64,000 bases of DNA from Alviniconcha marisindica (Eukaryota; Mollusca; Gastropoda; Provannidae), in the NCBI GenBank assembly GCA_018857735.1, contig JABMCL010001036.1, forward strand, positions 37,501 to 101,500. Reading direction: 5' to 3'. Each line of letters begins with the position of its first letter. Positions within the stretch are counted from its first letter, which is position 1. Positions 1-10,679 of the stretch are shown here, piece by piece. The notes beneath the pieces were generated by a model. The model was not told where the DNA came from, ran no database searches, and saw nothing but the letters and a program-made list of their open reading frames with translations. Position numbers and translations under genes: made by a program.

Positions 1-57
1 TTCATAGATATCCGACATGTTTAGGTTTTTTCTTTCTAATGCTGCTGATACTAGAAC

Positions 58-60
<3 letters not shown>

Positions 61-118
<58 letters not shown>
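61..118. repeat. (GA)n microsatellite
   Basis: This is an uninterrupted AG/GA dinucleotide run of about 58 bases. No gene was recognised in the flanks at 1-60 and 119-420. Confidence 0.95.
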
Positions 119-122
<4 letters not shown>

Positions 123-661
123 CGGTATTGACGAAGACTGCTTTCGGTTTTAGCTTGAGTGAATGAATGGAAAGCCACAACAATGAATGAATGGAAAGCC
201 ACAACAAGAAGCAACCACCAACACCACACCAAACCAACAACGCTACATAAATTATATCATGCCATTTTTTATATTGCAAGCAAATAAAAGCTGACTACGC
301 CCCCCCCCCCCACTTCTCAACAGTGTTATGTTATGTGGAGGGCAAACCCTACCTCCGGCGGCACAAAATGGCGGACAAAATGGTAGCCTTTCATTGCCCT
401 TATATCCAAAGGTCGAGAGTCAGTTCAGTTCAGTTCAATTCAGTTCAGTCCAGTTCAAGATGGTACCTATGCGCTCGGAAAAGCCCATATGCGCTCGATC
501 CTGTCTCTCACTGAAAAGTTTCCCCCCAACGTCGCCGCCTTTGAAACAGTTCCAATGCTCGTCTGACTGACGACGGCCCTCTCTCGAGTCTCGTCACCCT
601 TTGAAGGAGGGTCAGGTCAGTCAGTGCAGGCTATACATATATATACATTATAGTTAAGCTG

Positions 662-919
662 TTACGGCGTCGAAGACTGGTTGGAGCAGCGCCCGAACAT
701 GGACTCGAACACGGCCGTTTTGATGTTGGGCTTGCAGTGCAGCCCGGCGGCGCAGGGACAGCTGCTGTCCATGGGCTGCACGGAGCAGCTCTCTCCCACC
801 TGGCCAAGCTTACCACAGTACACCAGGGTGGGCTGGAAAGCGTCGCGAACGCAGCAGTAGCCTGCCGGACAGTCGCCGTTCTGTGGCTGGGCCGGGTCAC
901 AGCGCGTGTAGATCGTGTC
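662..919 (-). CDS. Terminal exon of a prokineticin/astakine-like secreted cysteine-rich protein (partial gene)
   Basis: Read on the minus strand from a CACCAG acceptor at 920-921, this exon is open for 85 codons and ends in TAA at 662-664. It holds ten cysteines spaced C-x9-C-x4-CC-x11-C-x9-C-x8-C-x-C-x5-C-x15-C. That order, with the adjacent CC pair, a GKLGQVGESC block and CPCAAGLHC, matches the prokineticin/astakine cystine fold, also related to the Dickkopf C-terminal colipase fold. Proteins of this family are small secreted ligands; astakines are haematopoietic cytokines in arthropods. The first coding exon with signal peptide was not found. The exon has no initiating ATG in frame and is GC-rich compared with its surroundings. 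An alternative is a Dickkopf-like or other colipase-fold protein. The fold call is fairly sure, the function is not. Confidence 0.65.
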   Translation of the reverse strand, partial: DTIYTRCDPAQPQNGDCPAGYCCVRDAFQPTLVYCGKLGQVGESCSVQPMDSSCPCAAGLHCKPNIKTAVFESMFGRCSNQSSTP

Positions 920-1304
920 CTGGTGATCAGAAGGTATAGTTCCAGTCCGGTTCTGTTCAGTTCAGATCAGTTCAGTTCAGTTCAGTTCAGTTCAAGATGG
1001 TATCTATGCGCTCGGAAAAGCCCATACCTATGCGCTCCACCCCGTCTCTCAGAATGGCGGACCATTTTTGGTAGTCTTTCAGTTCACTGGCCCTATAGAC
1101 CATTCCCACGAGCGAGGCGTGAGTTTGGTACGAGTATCGCCCCTTGCCGTGGGACGTCTGGCTGCCGTTCAACAGAGGCGAGTGCACGGTCATTTCACTC
1201 GACGATCATTAAGTCTTAGATTTAAAAGTGTGGGGGAAAGAAAATGGACAGCTGGTCAGGGGTGCAGTTCAGTCCAGTTCAAGATGGCATCTATGCGCTC
1301 GGGG

Positions 1305-1305
1305 G

Positions 1306-1354
<49 letters not shown>

Positions 1355-1363
1355 GCACGAGCG

Positions 1364-1396
<33 letters not shown>

Positions 1397-1448
1397 GCAT
1401 CGCACGTACGCACATACGCACGCACGTACGCACGCATACACACACACG

Positions 1449-1507
<59 letters not shown>

Positions 1508-1555
1508 ACACACTCACACACACTCACACACACACACACTCACACAAACACACGC

Positions 1556-1606
<51 letters not shown>
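1305..1606. repeat. (CA)n compound microsatellite
   Basis: About 300 bases of CA repeats with interspersed GCACGC, GCATAC and CTCACA variants. It lies inside the third copy of the 421-1720 repeat unit, directly after its 'atgcgctcgggg' segment. All long HTHTHT or CVCVCV reading frames across it are low-complexity artefacts. Confidence 0.95.
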
Positions 1607-1799
1607 ATAATTATGCGCTCCACCCCGTCCCTCAGAAGTTTCCCGAACGTCGCCTTTGAAACGGTTCCAATGTTCGTCTGATGGCCCTGTCTCGACCTTT
1701 CAAAGAAGATCGTCTAGCGCCTCCCGGCTCTCAGAAAGTATAACGAGAACTGAACGGAGAGACGCAAGAAGGTAGCTAGCTAGTTAGTTAGTTAGTTAG

Positions 1800-1864
1800 T
1801 TCCTGGTTTGTACCCAGTAATCGCCCTGATATAACCGCACTGGTTGACTGGGCGTAAAACACCA

Positions 1865-1920
<56 letters not shown>

Positions 1921-1921
1921 G
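1800..1921 (+). repeat. Dispersed repeat 3' end with (TTAC)n tail
   Basis: The segment 'cgccctgatataaccg' followed by 'gggcgtaaaacaccaac' and an ACTT tetranucleotide tail occurs here and again at about 43968-44025. This looks like the 3' terminus of a retroposon family with a simple-repeat tail. Confidence 0.6.
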
Positions 1922-2205
1922 TACCCAGTACCGTCAACCTCACAGGGTCATCAGCCAGAGAGCGAACAAATACTATTTTAAATAACATTTTTTTTTTAAA
2001 TAAACCACACATTTTCAGGACAATATCAGGGAGAGCAAAGGCTATCAAATCACAAGCAGGCAAACAAACAGGGCCTCCAAATCTGGGACCCAGAATTCCC
2101 ATCGCCGGGTGAGGGGACACAGGATCGAGCCACGTATAGGCTACCCCGACGTCAAAAGTACTTTATTTTGTAGGTTAAATTTCCTATAAATTGACGTGTG
2201 ACGGG

Positions 2206-2605
2206 AAGAGGGATAAGCTCAGTGGTTAGAACGCCGGACTCGTGATCGAAAGGTCCCGGGTTCGAGTCCCCGCAGGAGCGACGGCGGGAGAATTAACTTC
2301 TCCAGGGTCAACTTTCTGTGCTGACTCTTATTTCGGTATCCGTTTCACTCCTGTGTTACCGCAGTAGCACGTAAAAGATCCCGATCATTCTGCCAAAAGT
2401 GCAGGTGACAGATTACAGCTAAAAACACATGCATTTTACCTATGTGGCATTGAATGAAGTGACACTGTAAACGGCTGGTGCATAGTTGAATGGTGTACAC
2501 AGAACTTCCGCCGGGACGGCAGCAGTTTTACGTGGCACCAGCCATGCAACAACCGAATAGCGCTGTCAATACACCACTTCGGTGGCTGTTAAAAATACTC
2601 TATTA
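2206..2605 (+). mobile_element. tRNA-derived SINE, family 1, 3'-truncated
   Basis: The head has tRNA-like internal promoter boxes: an A-box-like 'taagctcagtggttagaa' and a B-box-like 'gggttcgagtcccc'. A conserved body follows, with 'ggtcaactttctgtgctgac', 'gttaccgcagtagcacgtaa' and 'cattctgccaaaagtgcagg'. The body ends near 'cggtggctgttaaaaatac', short of the full 3' tail seen in the other copies. Confidence 0.8.
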
Positions 2606-2853
2606 TCTCTCCCCAAAAAAATATTTTAAAAATTCAAATAGTGATTTAACTAAAGCATTGGCTTTTGTAACCTCTCTCTGTGTCTGAAAATTACCAATGT
2701 AAAATCTGTTCGTGCTTGTTACTGACTAAATTCAGCTGGATGAATGTGTTAACTCGTGCTTGTCCTAGTATCTTGATGTACTAGAGACACGAAGGGGACT
2801 TTTTCGACGACCGAGTTTGCCCACTTGCACATAAAATAAAATAAATTACACTT

Positions 2854-3151
2854 CAACACACAAGGGAGTTAACTAGCACTCGAAATACGTCACACGAGTA
2901 CAACAACAAAGACCCGAGTCGCCTACGGCAACTCTCACCTGGCATGCGAGTAAATACAAGGTACATAAACTCCACCAGAGGTACATCCTCAAAAATGATG
3001 CACCGCTGAGGATTTGGGGATGTACCTCTGGTGCGGTTTATGTACCTTGTATTAACACGCACGCCAGGTGAGAGTTACCGTAGGCGACTCAGGTCTTTGT
3101 TGTACTTGCGTTATGTATTCCGAGCGCTAATTAAATCCCTTGTGTCTTGAG
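2854..3151. mobile_element. Foldback (long inverted repeat) MITE, copy 1
   Basis: Two arms of roughly 140 bases are inverted copies of each other. Each arm carries 'gtacaacaacaaagac', 'ctctcacctggc' and 'ccagaggtacatcc' in the appropriate orientation, and the arms meet near 2996-3003. There is no coding capacity. A close relative lies at 56297-56603 and partial copies at 38895-39053 and 13360-13465. Confidence 0.85.
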
Positions 3152-3159
3152 TCTGCACG

Positions 3160-3600
3160 AGCCTGGGCCTCGTTCTGTTTGAGATTTGTTTGTACTAGAC
3201 TTCAAGGCTTACCGCGGCCAACGCACGTGCCACAAGCACCACCAGAACTCCACCCACAAGGTTCCAGACTGGCAGCATTGTCATCCCGTTTCGCTGGCAG
3301 CAAAGCCGGGTCACACACAACACTGAAATTTGTAATGTCAGTCAGTGCCGGCCGCGACAGAGGGCACAGTGTCTGTCAGTGAGAGACAGAGTAGGCCACG
3401 TTTCCAGCTCAGTGGAAGGACTGACAATGCAGGCAATCCGGCTTACCAGCGGGACCGTACTGTGTTTGTACCGACAGATAAACACGACGTGAGAAATGCC
3501 ATATGCTACGTACAATTAGCCACATCCTGGTCTGGAAATACGTTGAGGTGCACAATCTAGAAAAACGGGACGTGCTTTGATAATAACGGTGTATGTATGT
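3160..3600. other. Intergenic, no recognised gene
   Basis: Sequence between the foldback MITE and the next SINE. Short open frames are present in several frames, but none shows a known motif or credible splice signals. Confidence 0.5.
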
Positions 3601-3618
3601 ACACTGATGTGCACTGGG

Positions 3619-4123
3619 AGCGGGAATAGCTCAGTCAGTGGTTAGAGGGTCGGACTCGTGATCGAAAGGTCCCGGGTTCGAGTCCCCGCAGGACCGGCGG
3701 GATAATTTTCTCCTCCAGGGTCAACTTCCTGTGCTGACTCTTATTTCGGTATCCGTTCCACCCCCGTGTTACCGCAGTGGCACGTAAAAGATCCCGGTCA
3801 TTCTGCCAAACGTGCAGGTGGCAGTTACAGTTAAACACAGAATGCACCCTACGTATGTGGCTTTGAATGAAGCCACACTGTAAACTGGTACATGACTGAA
3901 TGGTGTACACAGAACTTGCGCCGAGACGGCAGCAGTTTCATGTGGCACCAGCCATGCAACAACCGAATAGCGCTGTCAATTACACCATTTCGGTGGATAT
4001 TAAAAATACGCGCTATGAAAGGACACAGTCACTCATTCAGAATCACATGCGACATGAGCGCAGCCTGAGTCTGCTCGAGAGCAGCGAACAGCGCTATCTA
4101 AAAGCGACGAAGAAGAAGAACGT
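3619..4123 (+). mobile_element. tRNA-derived SINE, family 1, near full length
   Basis: The tRNA-like head ('aatagctcagtcagtggtta', 'ggttcgagtcccc') is followed by the family body and the 3' tail with 'cagcgctatctaaaagcgac' and a GAA-rich terminus. This is a near-complete copy. Confidence 0.85.
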
Positions 4124-4130
4124 ATGAGAA

Positions 4131-4290
4131 TGTGTGCCGAGCGAGGTGGCAGCAGTTTCGCGTGGCACCGGCCATGTAACGACCATATTATATACAGCGC
4201 TTCGGTGGATATTCCAAGAACGCGCTATGTAAAGCTGCAGACACTCATTCAGTCACATGCAGAGCTTTAAAGCGCAAAGCAAAGAAAAGA
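4131..4290 (+). mobile_element. SINE family 1, 3' fragment
   Basis: Only the 3' part of the family is present, starting at 'gaggtggcagcagtttcgcg' and continuing through 'cttcggtggatattcc' to a degraded A-rich tail. It abuts the preceding SINE copy in the same orientation. Confidence 0.65.
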
Positions 4291-4327
4291 AAAGCGAGTA
4301 ATCAATCAACAGAGGTCTCTTTGTTTG

Positions 4328-5106
4328 ATGTTTCTCTCTCTCTCTCTCTGGATGTAAAAAGACCTCATCTTCCCCACTACCCTCGTAAAATAAAGTTTAT
4401 TCATTCATTCTCTCTCTCTCTCTGTGGATGTAAAGACCTCGAGTCTTCTCCACAACCCTCATAAAATAAAGTTTATTCATTCATTATCTCTCTCTCTGGA
4501 TGTAAAAAGACCTCGTCTTCTCCACTACCCTCGTAAAATAGTTTATTCATTCATTCGTTCTCTCTCTCTCTCAGGATGTAAAAAGACCTCGAGTCTTATC
4601 CACTACCATCGTAAACTAAAGTTTATTCATTAATTCTCTTTCTCTCTTTGGATGTAAAAAGACCTCGTCTTCTCCACTACCCTCGTAAAATAAAGTGTAT
4701 TCATTCATTCTCTCTCTCTCTCTCTCTCTGGATGTAAAAAGACATCGTCTTCTCCACTACCCTCGTAAAATATAGTTTATTCATTAATTATCTTTCTCTC
4801 TCTGGATGTAAAAAGACCTCGAGTCTTCTCCACTACCCTCGTAAAATGAAGTGTATTCATTCATTCTCTCTCTCTCAGGATGTACAAAGACCTCGTCTTC
4901 TCCACTACCCTCGTAAAATAAAGTTTATTCATTCATTCATTCTCTCTCTCTGGATGTACAAAGACCTCGTCTTCTCCACTACCCTCGTAAAATAAAGTTT
5001 ATTCATTCATTCATTTCTCTCTCTCTGGATGTAAAAGGACATCTTCTTCTCCACTACCCTCGTACGATAAAGTTTATTCATTCATTCATTCATTCATTCT
5101 TCTTCT

Positions 5107-5167
<61 letters not shown>

Positions 5168-5232
5168 CTGGATGTAAAAAGACCTCGAGTCTTCTCCACT
5201 ACCCTCGTAAAATAAAGTTGGTTCCTTCATTC
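4328..5232. repeat. About 70-bp minisatellite, some 13 units, with CT tracts
   Basis: Each unit has a variable CT tract, 'ggatgtaaaaagacctcg', 'cttctccactaccctcgtaa' and 'aataaagtttattcattc'. Unit length varies mainly through the CT tract and the number of CATT repeats. The core AATAAA-G-TTTATT is an inverted repeat, so most units carry a poly(A)-signal hexamer on both strands. Confidence 0.9.
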
Positions 5233-5604
5233 TCTCTCCCTGCCTGTCTCTTTTCTTCTTTTTTAATCAGTGGAAGGGTTCAATCCGTCCTTTCCAAATA
5301 CACGACCAGTCATTATAATAATTAAACACAGTAAAGCGGTTGTGTTGCAAAAAGTACTACTGTCATCTTCTCCATCCTTCGCACAGTGCCCAACTTCAGT
5401 ATTCTGAAAGATTATAAGCTTCGGTATGCGGCAGACTCACACTTTAAGTGCATGCTGGGTTATTTTGGCATTTCCGCAATCCACCGAACTCTGACATAGA
5501 CTATAGGATCTTTAACGTGTGTAGGTGATCTTTTTGCATGTATATATATACACACGCTGTGTGCGCGAGTGTGCCTGTGTATACGTGTGTGTCCTGGGCG
5601 CGAG

Positions 5605-5638
<34 letters not shown>

Positions 5639-7430
5639 TGGGCACATGCTGTGTTTGTGTGTGTACGTGTGCATATGCTGTGTGTGTGTGTGTGTGTGTG
5701 TGTGCGTGCGAAATTTATTAATTTCCATTAATATTATTCTTTCTTGATTACTCACTTCACAAATGACACTACTGACATAAATATTTAATCTTTTATTATT
5801 ATTTTGCGCGCGTGTGCATGCGTTTATCTTTCACACAGTTATGCTTGAACCTTTGTCGCTGTCTGAATTATGTGTTAGCTTTTTGTTAAATTGCTGGCAA
5901 CACCATCCATCTCGATGTACAGTATGTGTGTCATATTAACCTTGTTCATCGCTTTGGGCCACTGGGTAGGAGGCACTTTACAAGTTTCCATTATTATTAT
6001 TATTCCTTTAAAAGCCCCAACTCCGTGCCGATAAGGGTCGGGAGTGGGGTGGGGATGGGGTGGGGGTGGTGGGGGGTTGTTGACGGGCGATCCGAGCACC
6101 CCCTTCACGTCCGGGGACAGGCCCGTACGGTTGGGGGGCGCGGTTCAGTGCCGACACACTGGGGTTAGAGACAGGTTAAAAACATAGTATGATTAACACT
6201 AACTTAACAATGACTTGACTTTTTCAACGAATTATGTATCCATGAATGCATGACAGGACTACAGGCTCCATGTCTGCAGTTTGCGTGTTTCTATTTCAGA
6301 CAATGTTTTAACCTATCAAACTGTAAATATATACATTTTTAACCTGTTCGTCAAGCGAGCAGACTTGTAAATAATGTAAATATGTAAAATATGTTTTTAA
6401 CCTCATCCCCGAAAGGACCACTAGACCCGAGTAAATATGTCATAGATTCAAAGTAAGAAATTTTATGTAGTAGTAATTCATTATACAGCCAAACGGATTA
6501 TATTAACTTTAGATGATTAAGAGCTTCGTATATCTTGTCCCTAATATGTCATCTGACATCCGAGGACATTAAGAACCAAGTAGCAGTTATTCCTTTATTA
6601 CTCAACTTCACAAATGACACTACTGACATAAATATTTAATCTTTTATGATTTAATTTTTTAATTATTAAATCAATATGTACAGTCAACGTACAGTCAAAC
6701 AAATTTAAACATAAAACGCTCTGTAAAACCAATTAGGTCAACATGGAGCACGTTATTAAAGCTTAAACACATTCATGACAAAGAAAGGTAGAAAGAATGA
6801 AAGGATAAATGAAAATGAAAACAGACAAGACACAAAAAGACCAAAAAGGTCAGTTTGTTCAATTACTTTTTTTAAAGAAAAAACATAAAAGGAAAGAATG
6901 CTTTAAAAATCAATTGTAGAACAAGCAGTGCAAATGCTAAATCAACTATTCGAAACTGAGAGAGAGAAAAACACAACAAGACAAAATCACACTTATTTTC
7001 ACTCCTGTAACCTTGAAAACTGGTCGTGGTCATCAAAGCTGGTATGAGTCTACGACTGTATAGACCTTCACAGATGTTATTACTATGCAGATTTTACAAA
7101 ATGTCACTTAAACCCCCCCACAAAAAACAACAACAAAAACAACAACAAAAAACATAATTTCCTTTAAACAATGCAAACCTTGAACTCAACTGGATCAGAA
7201 CTTCATGAGAAAATGCATCTTTATATTGACTTTTCAATTCCAGCACCATCGCTTGAGTCACCATCACCTTGAAAATAGGTCAATAAAATTAAAAGTGGTA
7301 TAAAGAGGTAAAGCTCTGAGGAGACACTATCACTAACAAACTGATAATGCAGAATTTCAGCAATCTGACTTAAACATCATCCCAAACACACATGCAGAAG
7401 CAGACAATGTCTCTCAATTGCTGAAAAATG
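5233..7430. other. AT-rich intergenic stretch with (GT)n tracts
   Basis: No gene was recognised. GT/CA microsatellites occur at about 5607-5635 and 5675-5706. A roughly 48-base direct repeat containing 'cacttcacaaatgacactac' or its variant is present at about 5752-5799 and 6600-6648, enclosing about 800 bases. The remainder is AT-rich with stop codons in all frames. Confidence 0.6.
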
Positions 7431-7459
7431 TACACGCTGAAAAGTGAGAGAGAAGAAAG

Positions 7460-7570
7460 AGGTGTGTGTGTGTGTGTGGTGTGGTGGGGTGGGGGGGGGG
7501 GGGGGGGGGGGGGGAGGAGAGAGTGGGGGGGGGCGAGAGAAGAGAGTCAGACAGACAGAGACACAGAGAG

Positions 7571-7661
<91 letters not shown>

Positions 7662-8189
7662 GACAGAAAGACAGAGAGAAAGAGAGAGAGAGAGAAAGAG
7701 AGAGGGAGGGAGGGGCTGATGCAGGGGGAGAGGGGAGATAAGGGAGAGGCAGAGTGAATGAGTGTGTGGTTGGGGGGCATGGGCAGATGGGGAGGTTGGG
7801 GGGGGGGGGGTAACCCTCTACCACAAGTGTACAAATTCAAGACTTGGATAGACAGCATGCTCTCAACAGTGCACGCACAAAATCATGAATGGAGAGAGTG
7901 GGGGGGAGAAAAAGAGAGGGGACAGACAGACAGACAGAGCAGAGAAGAGAGACAGAGAAGAGAGAGAGAGAGAAGAGAGGGAGGGGCTGATGCAGGGGGA
8001 GAGGGAGATAAGGGAGGCAGAGTGAGTGAGTGTGTGGTTGGGGGGCATGGGCAGGTGGGGAAGTTGGGGGGGGGGGGGGGGGGGGGTTAACCCTCTACCA
8101 CAAGTGTACAAATTCAAGACTTGGATAGACAGCATGCTCTCAACAGTGCACGCACAAAATCATGAATGGAGAGAGTGGGGGGGAGAAAA

Positions 8190-8221
<32 letters not shown>

Positions 8222-8232
8222 TCAGACAGAGA

Positions 8233-8265
<33 letters not shown>

Positions 8266-8450
8266 GGAGGGAGGGGCTGATGCAGGGGGAGAGGGAGATA
8301 AGGGAGAGGCAGAGTGAGTGAGTGTGTGGTTGGGGGGCATGGGCAGGTGGGGAAGTTGGGGGGGGGGGGGGGGGTAACCCTCTACCACAAGTGTACAAAT
8401 TCAAGACTTGGATAGACAGCATGCTCTCAACAGTGCACGCACAAAATCAG
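7460..8450. repeat. About 280-bp tandem repeat, three units, with poly-G and GA/CAGA tracts
   Basis: Units begin near 7715, 7984 and 8274 with 'gaggggctgatgcaggggga'. They continue through a G homopolymer of 10-20 bases, 'taaccctctaccacaagtgt' and 'gacagcatgctctcaacagt', then GA/CAGA simple repeat. A partial GA/poly-G unit precedes them from 7460. Poly-G lengths are likely to be unreliable in the assembly. Confidence 0.9.
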
Positions 8451-8561
8451 TTTCTTTTTTCGTTGTCCTTCTTCTTCATTTTACTTCAATGGCGGCATGT
8501 TTCGCTTTTTATCAGAACATAGGCACTATTGCTGTGGAATTCCACAAATGTTCTGACAATT

Positions 8562-9022
8562 ATTATTATTGATCGCTTTTATATAGCGCTGTTCTCTGCT
8601 GTTGAGCAGACTCACTGCGTTCGCATGTGATCCTACGTGAGTGAATAGCTTTTTACAGCATGTTTTTGAATATCCACCGAAGTGGTGTACTACAGCGCTG
8701 GCATGGCTGGTACCACAAGAAACTGCTGCCATCTCGGCGGTTCTGTGTACACCATACAACCATGCACCATGTCACTTCATGCAAAGCCACATACGTAAGG
8801 TGTATGCGTGTTTAGCTGTAACCTGCCACCTGCACTTTTGGCAGAATGACTGGGGTCTTTTACGTGCTACTGCGGTAACACGGGGGTGAAACGGATACCG
8901 AAAGAAGAGCCAGCACAGAAAGTTGACCCTGGAGAAGAAAATTCTCCCGCCGCTCCTGCAGGGATTCGAACATGCGACCTTTCGATCACAAGTCCGGCGC
9001 TCTAACCGCTGAGCTATCCCCA
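8562..9022 (-). mobile_element. tRNA-derived SINE, family 1, full length
   Basis: This is a minus-strand copy. The head lies at about 8960-9022, with the reverse complement of 'ggttcgagtcc' and the A-box region. The 3' end at 8562 shows 'ttatatagcgctgttctctg' in plus orientation, next to an ATT repeat. Confidence 0.85.
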
Positions 9023-9079
9023 ACCTTCTGTAGTCTTCAACACAGGACTTACACAAAGCGCTATAAAACATCACCCACT

Positions 9080-10205
9080 GTTGTCTCAACAGCACAACGC
9101 TTGCTGCCAGTGTGTGACCATGAACAGAACAGAGATGTGTTCAATTGCACACAATGTTTGCTATAAGCATATGACTATGAACAGAACAAGTCTTGTTCGA
9201 ACACACACAACGCTTACTGCCAGTGTATGACTATGAACAGAACAAGGGTACTTGTTTGAACACACGCAATGCTTGCTGCCAGCATATGACTATGAACAGA
9301 ACAAAGAGATGTGTTCAACAGCACACAATGCTTGCAGCCAGCATATGACTATGAACAGAACAAAGAGATGTGTTCAACAGCACACAATGCTTGCTGCCAG
9401 CATATGACTATGAACAGAACAAAGATGTGTTCAACAGCACACAAGCTTGCTGCCAGCATATGACTATGAACAGAACAAAGAGATGTGCTCAACAGCACAC
9501 AACACTTGCAGCCAGCATATGACTATGAACAGAACAAAGAATGTTCAACAGCACAAACCTTGCAGCCAGTATGACTATGAACAGAACAAAGAATGTTCAA
9601 CAGCACCAACACTTGCACCAGTATGACTATGAACAGAACAAAGAGATGTTCAAACAACACTTGCAGCCAGCAATGACTATGAACAGAACAAAGAGACATG
9701 TTCAACAGACAAATGCTTGCAGCCAGCATCTGACTATGAACAGAACAAAGAGATGTGCTCAACAGCACACAACACTTGCAGCCAGGATATGACTATGAAC
9801 AGAACAAGGAGACATGTTCAACAGCACATGTAACTCTTGCAGCCAGTGTATGACTATGAACAGAACAAGAAGACATGTTCAACAGCACGCAACACTTGCA
9901 ACCAATGTATGACTATGAACAGACCAAAGAGACGTGTTCAACAGAACACTTGCAGCCAGTGAATGACTATGACCATAAACAGAACAAAGAGACATGTTCA
10001 ACAGAACAGAATGCTTGCAGCCAGGGTATGTCTATGAACAGAACAAAGAGACTTGTACAAGACTTGCAGCCAGTGTATGACTATGAACAGAACAAAGACA
10101 CTTGTACAACACTTGCAGCCAGTGTATGGCTATGAACAGAACAAAAGAGACATGTTCAACAGAACGCAACGCTTGCAGCCAGCATATGACTATGAACGAA
10201 ACAAA
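9080..10205. repeat. About 57-bp minisatellite, about 20 units, downstream of copy B
   Basis: Units contain 'atgactatgaacagaacaaa', 'gatgtgttcaacagcacaca' and 'cttgcagccag' with small length changes. The array ends about 65 bases from the copy B stop codon (10269-10271), so on the minus strand it begins just after the coding region and could be transcribed as 3' UTR. Apparent ORFs across it follow the repeat period and are not genes. Confidence 0.92.
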
Positions 10206-10268
10206 TAAACCCGCACTTCTCCTGCCTGCCATGAAAGAGATTCTGGAGAGAGAGGAAGACGATGGCGG

Positions 10269-10679
10269 CTATTTGGGTTTCAGCAAGGTGAGGGTTTTGA
10301 ACTGTATCCTCTTGGGCTGCTTGGCCACTCCCTGCCCCGCCTGGTCGACCCCCTTCTCCGATGTCATGGCCGTGTCCTTGTCCGTGCCCTTGTCCGTGCT
10401 GTCCACAGGCGAACCTGATGGGGAAATGCTGATGTTCTTGATGTCCATGACCGGGGCAACTTCTGCTGCAGTGGAGGGTTTGATCTGTGGCGGTGAACAT
10501 GGGGGCGGCTTGGTGGTGGTGGAGGAGGAGGCGTCCACAGCCGTCGTGTCCGAGGGCTTTTGCTCACAGGAGGGTTTTGAGTCCGCCTCCACTTCCACTT
10601 TTTTCTCACTGGCAATGTCAGTGGTGTTCAGGTTGGAGGAGGGCGTGGGCAGCTTTTGTGTTGTCTTGTCTCCCATAGA
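10269..10679 (-). CDS. CHAF1B: CHAF1B copy B, terminal coding exon 11
   Basis: It encodes a 136-residue low-complexity, Ser/Thr/Pro/Lys-rich tail from SMGDKTTQKLPTPSSNLNTT to PKRIQFKTLTLLKPK, with TAG at 10269-10271. The basic-hydrophobic PKRIQFKTL resembles the RR(I/V)xLxxL motifs of vertebrate p60 that bind ASF1. It is open throughout although the frame upstream is broken. Confidence 0.9.
   Translation of the reverse strand, partial: SMGDKTTQKLPTPSSNLNTTDIASEKKVEVEADSKPSCEQKPSDTTAVDASSSTTTKPPPCSPPQIKPSTAAEVAPVMDIKNISISPSGSPVDSTDKGTDKDTAMTSEKGVDQAGQGVAKQPKRIQFKTLTLLKPK

Larger units (their letters stand above)
421..1720. repeat. Dispersed repeat unit, three copies, rich in CAGTT pentamers
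   Basis: Three related blocks start with CAGTT/TTCAG pentamer runs followed by an 'aagatggtacctatgcgctc' stretch and a 'gtctctcag' segment: about 421-610, 951-1080 and 1262-1720. The third block is split by a 300-base CA-rich microsatellite. The blocks flank the prokineticin-like exon on both sides. Confidence 0.7.

Noticed and set aside
987..1193. Minus-strand frame MTVHSPLLNGSQTSHGKGRY as another exon of the prokineticin-like gene
   Set aside because: Composition is coding-like, but I could not find a clear acceptor or donor, and the adjacent sequence is repeat-derived.
1068..1681. Long ORFs rich in His-Thr or Cys-Val across the CA tract
   Set aside because: They are translations of the CA microsatellite in different frames, with no independent coding evidence.
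2211..2290. Possible functional tRNA gene
   Set aside because: The A and B boxes belong to SINE heads that continue into a conserved SINE body; the same holds at 3619, 8960, 10987, 13280, 20488 and 48760. No acceptor stem was convincing.
7414..8422. Arg-Glu and Ser-Leu rich ORFs on both strands
   Set aside because: They follow GA/CAGA and poly-G tandem repeats and recur with the repeat period.
9523..10232. ORFs of 60-90 codons with repeated YEQNKE or LFCSVHSH phrases
   Set aside because: They are translations of the 57-bp minisatellite and shift frame with each unit-length change.
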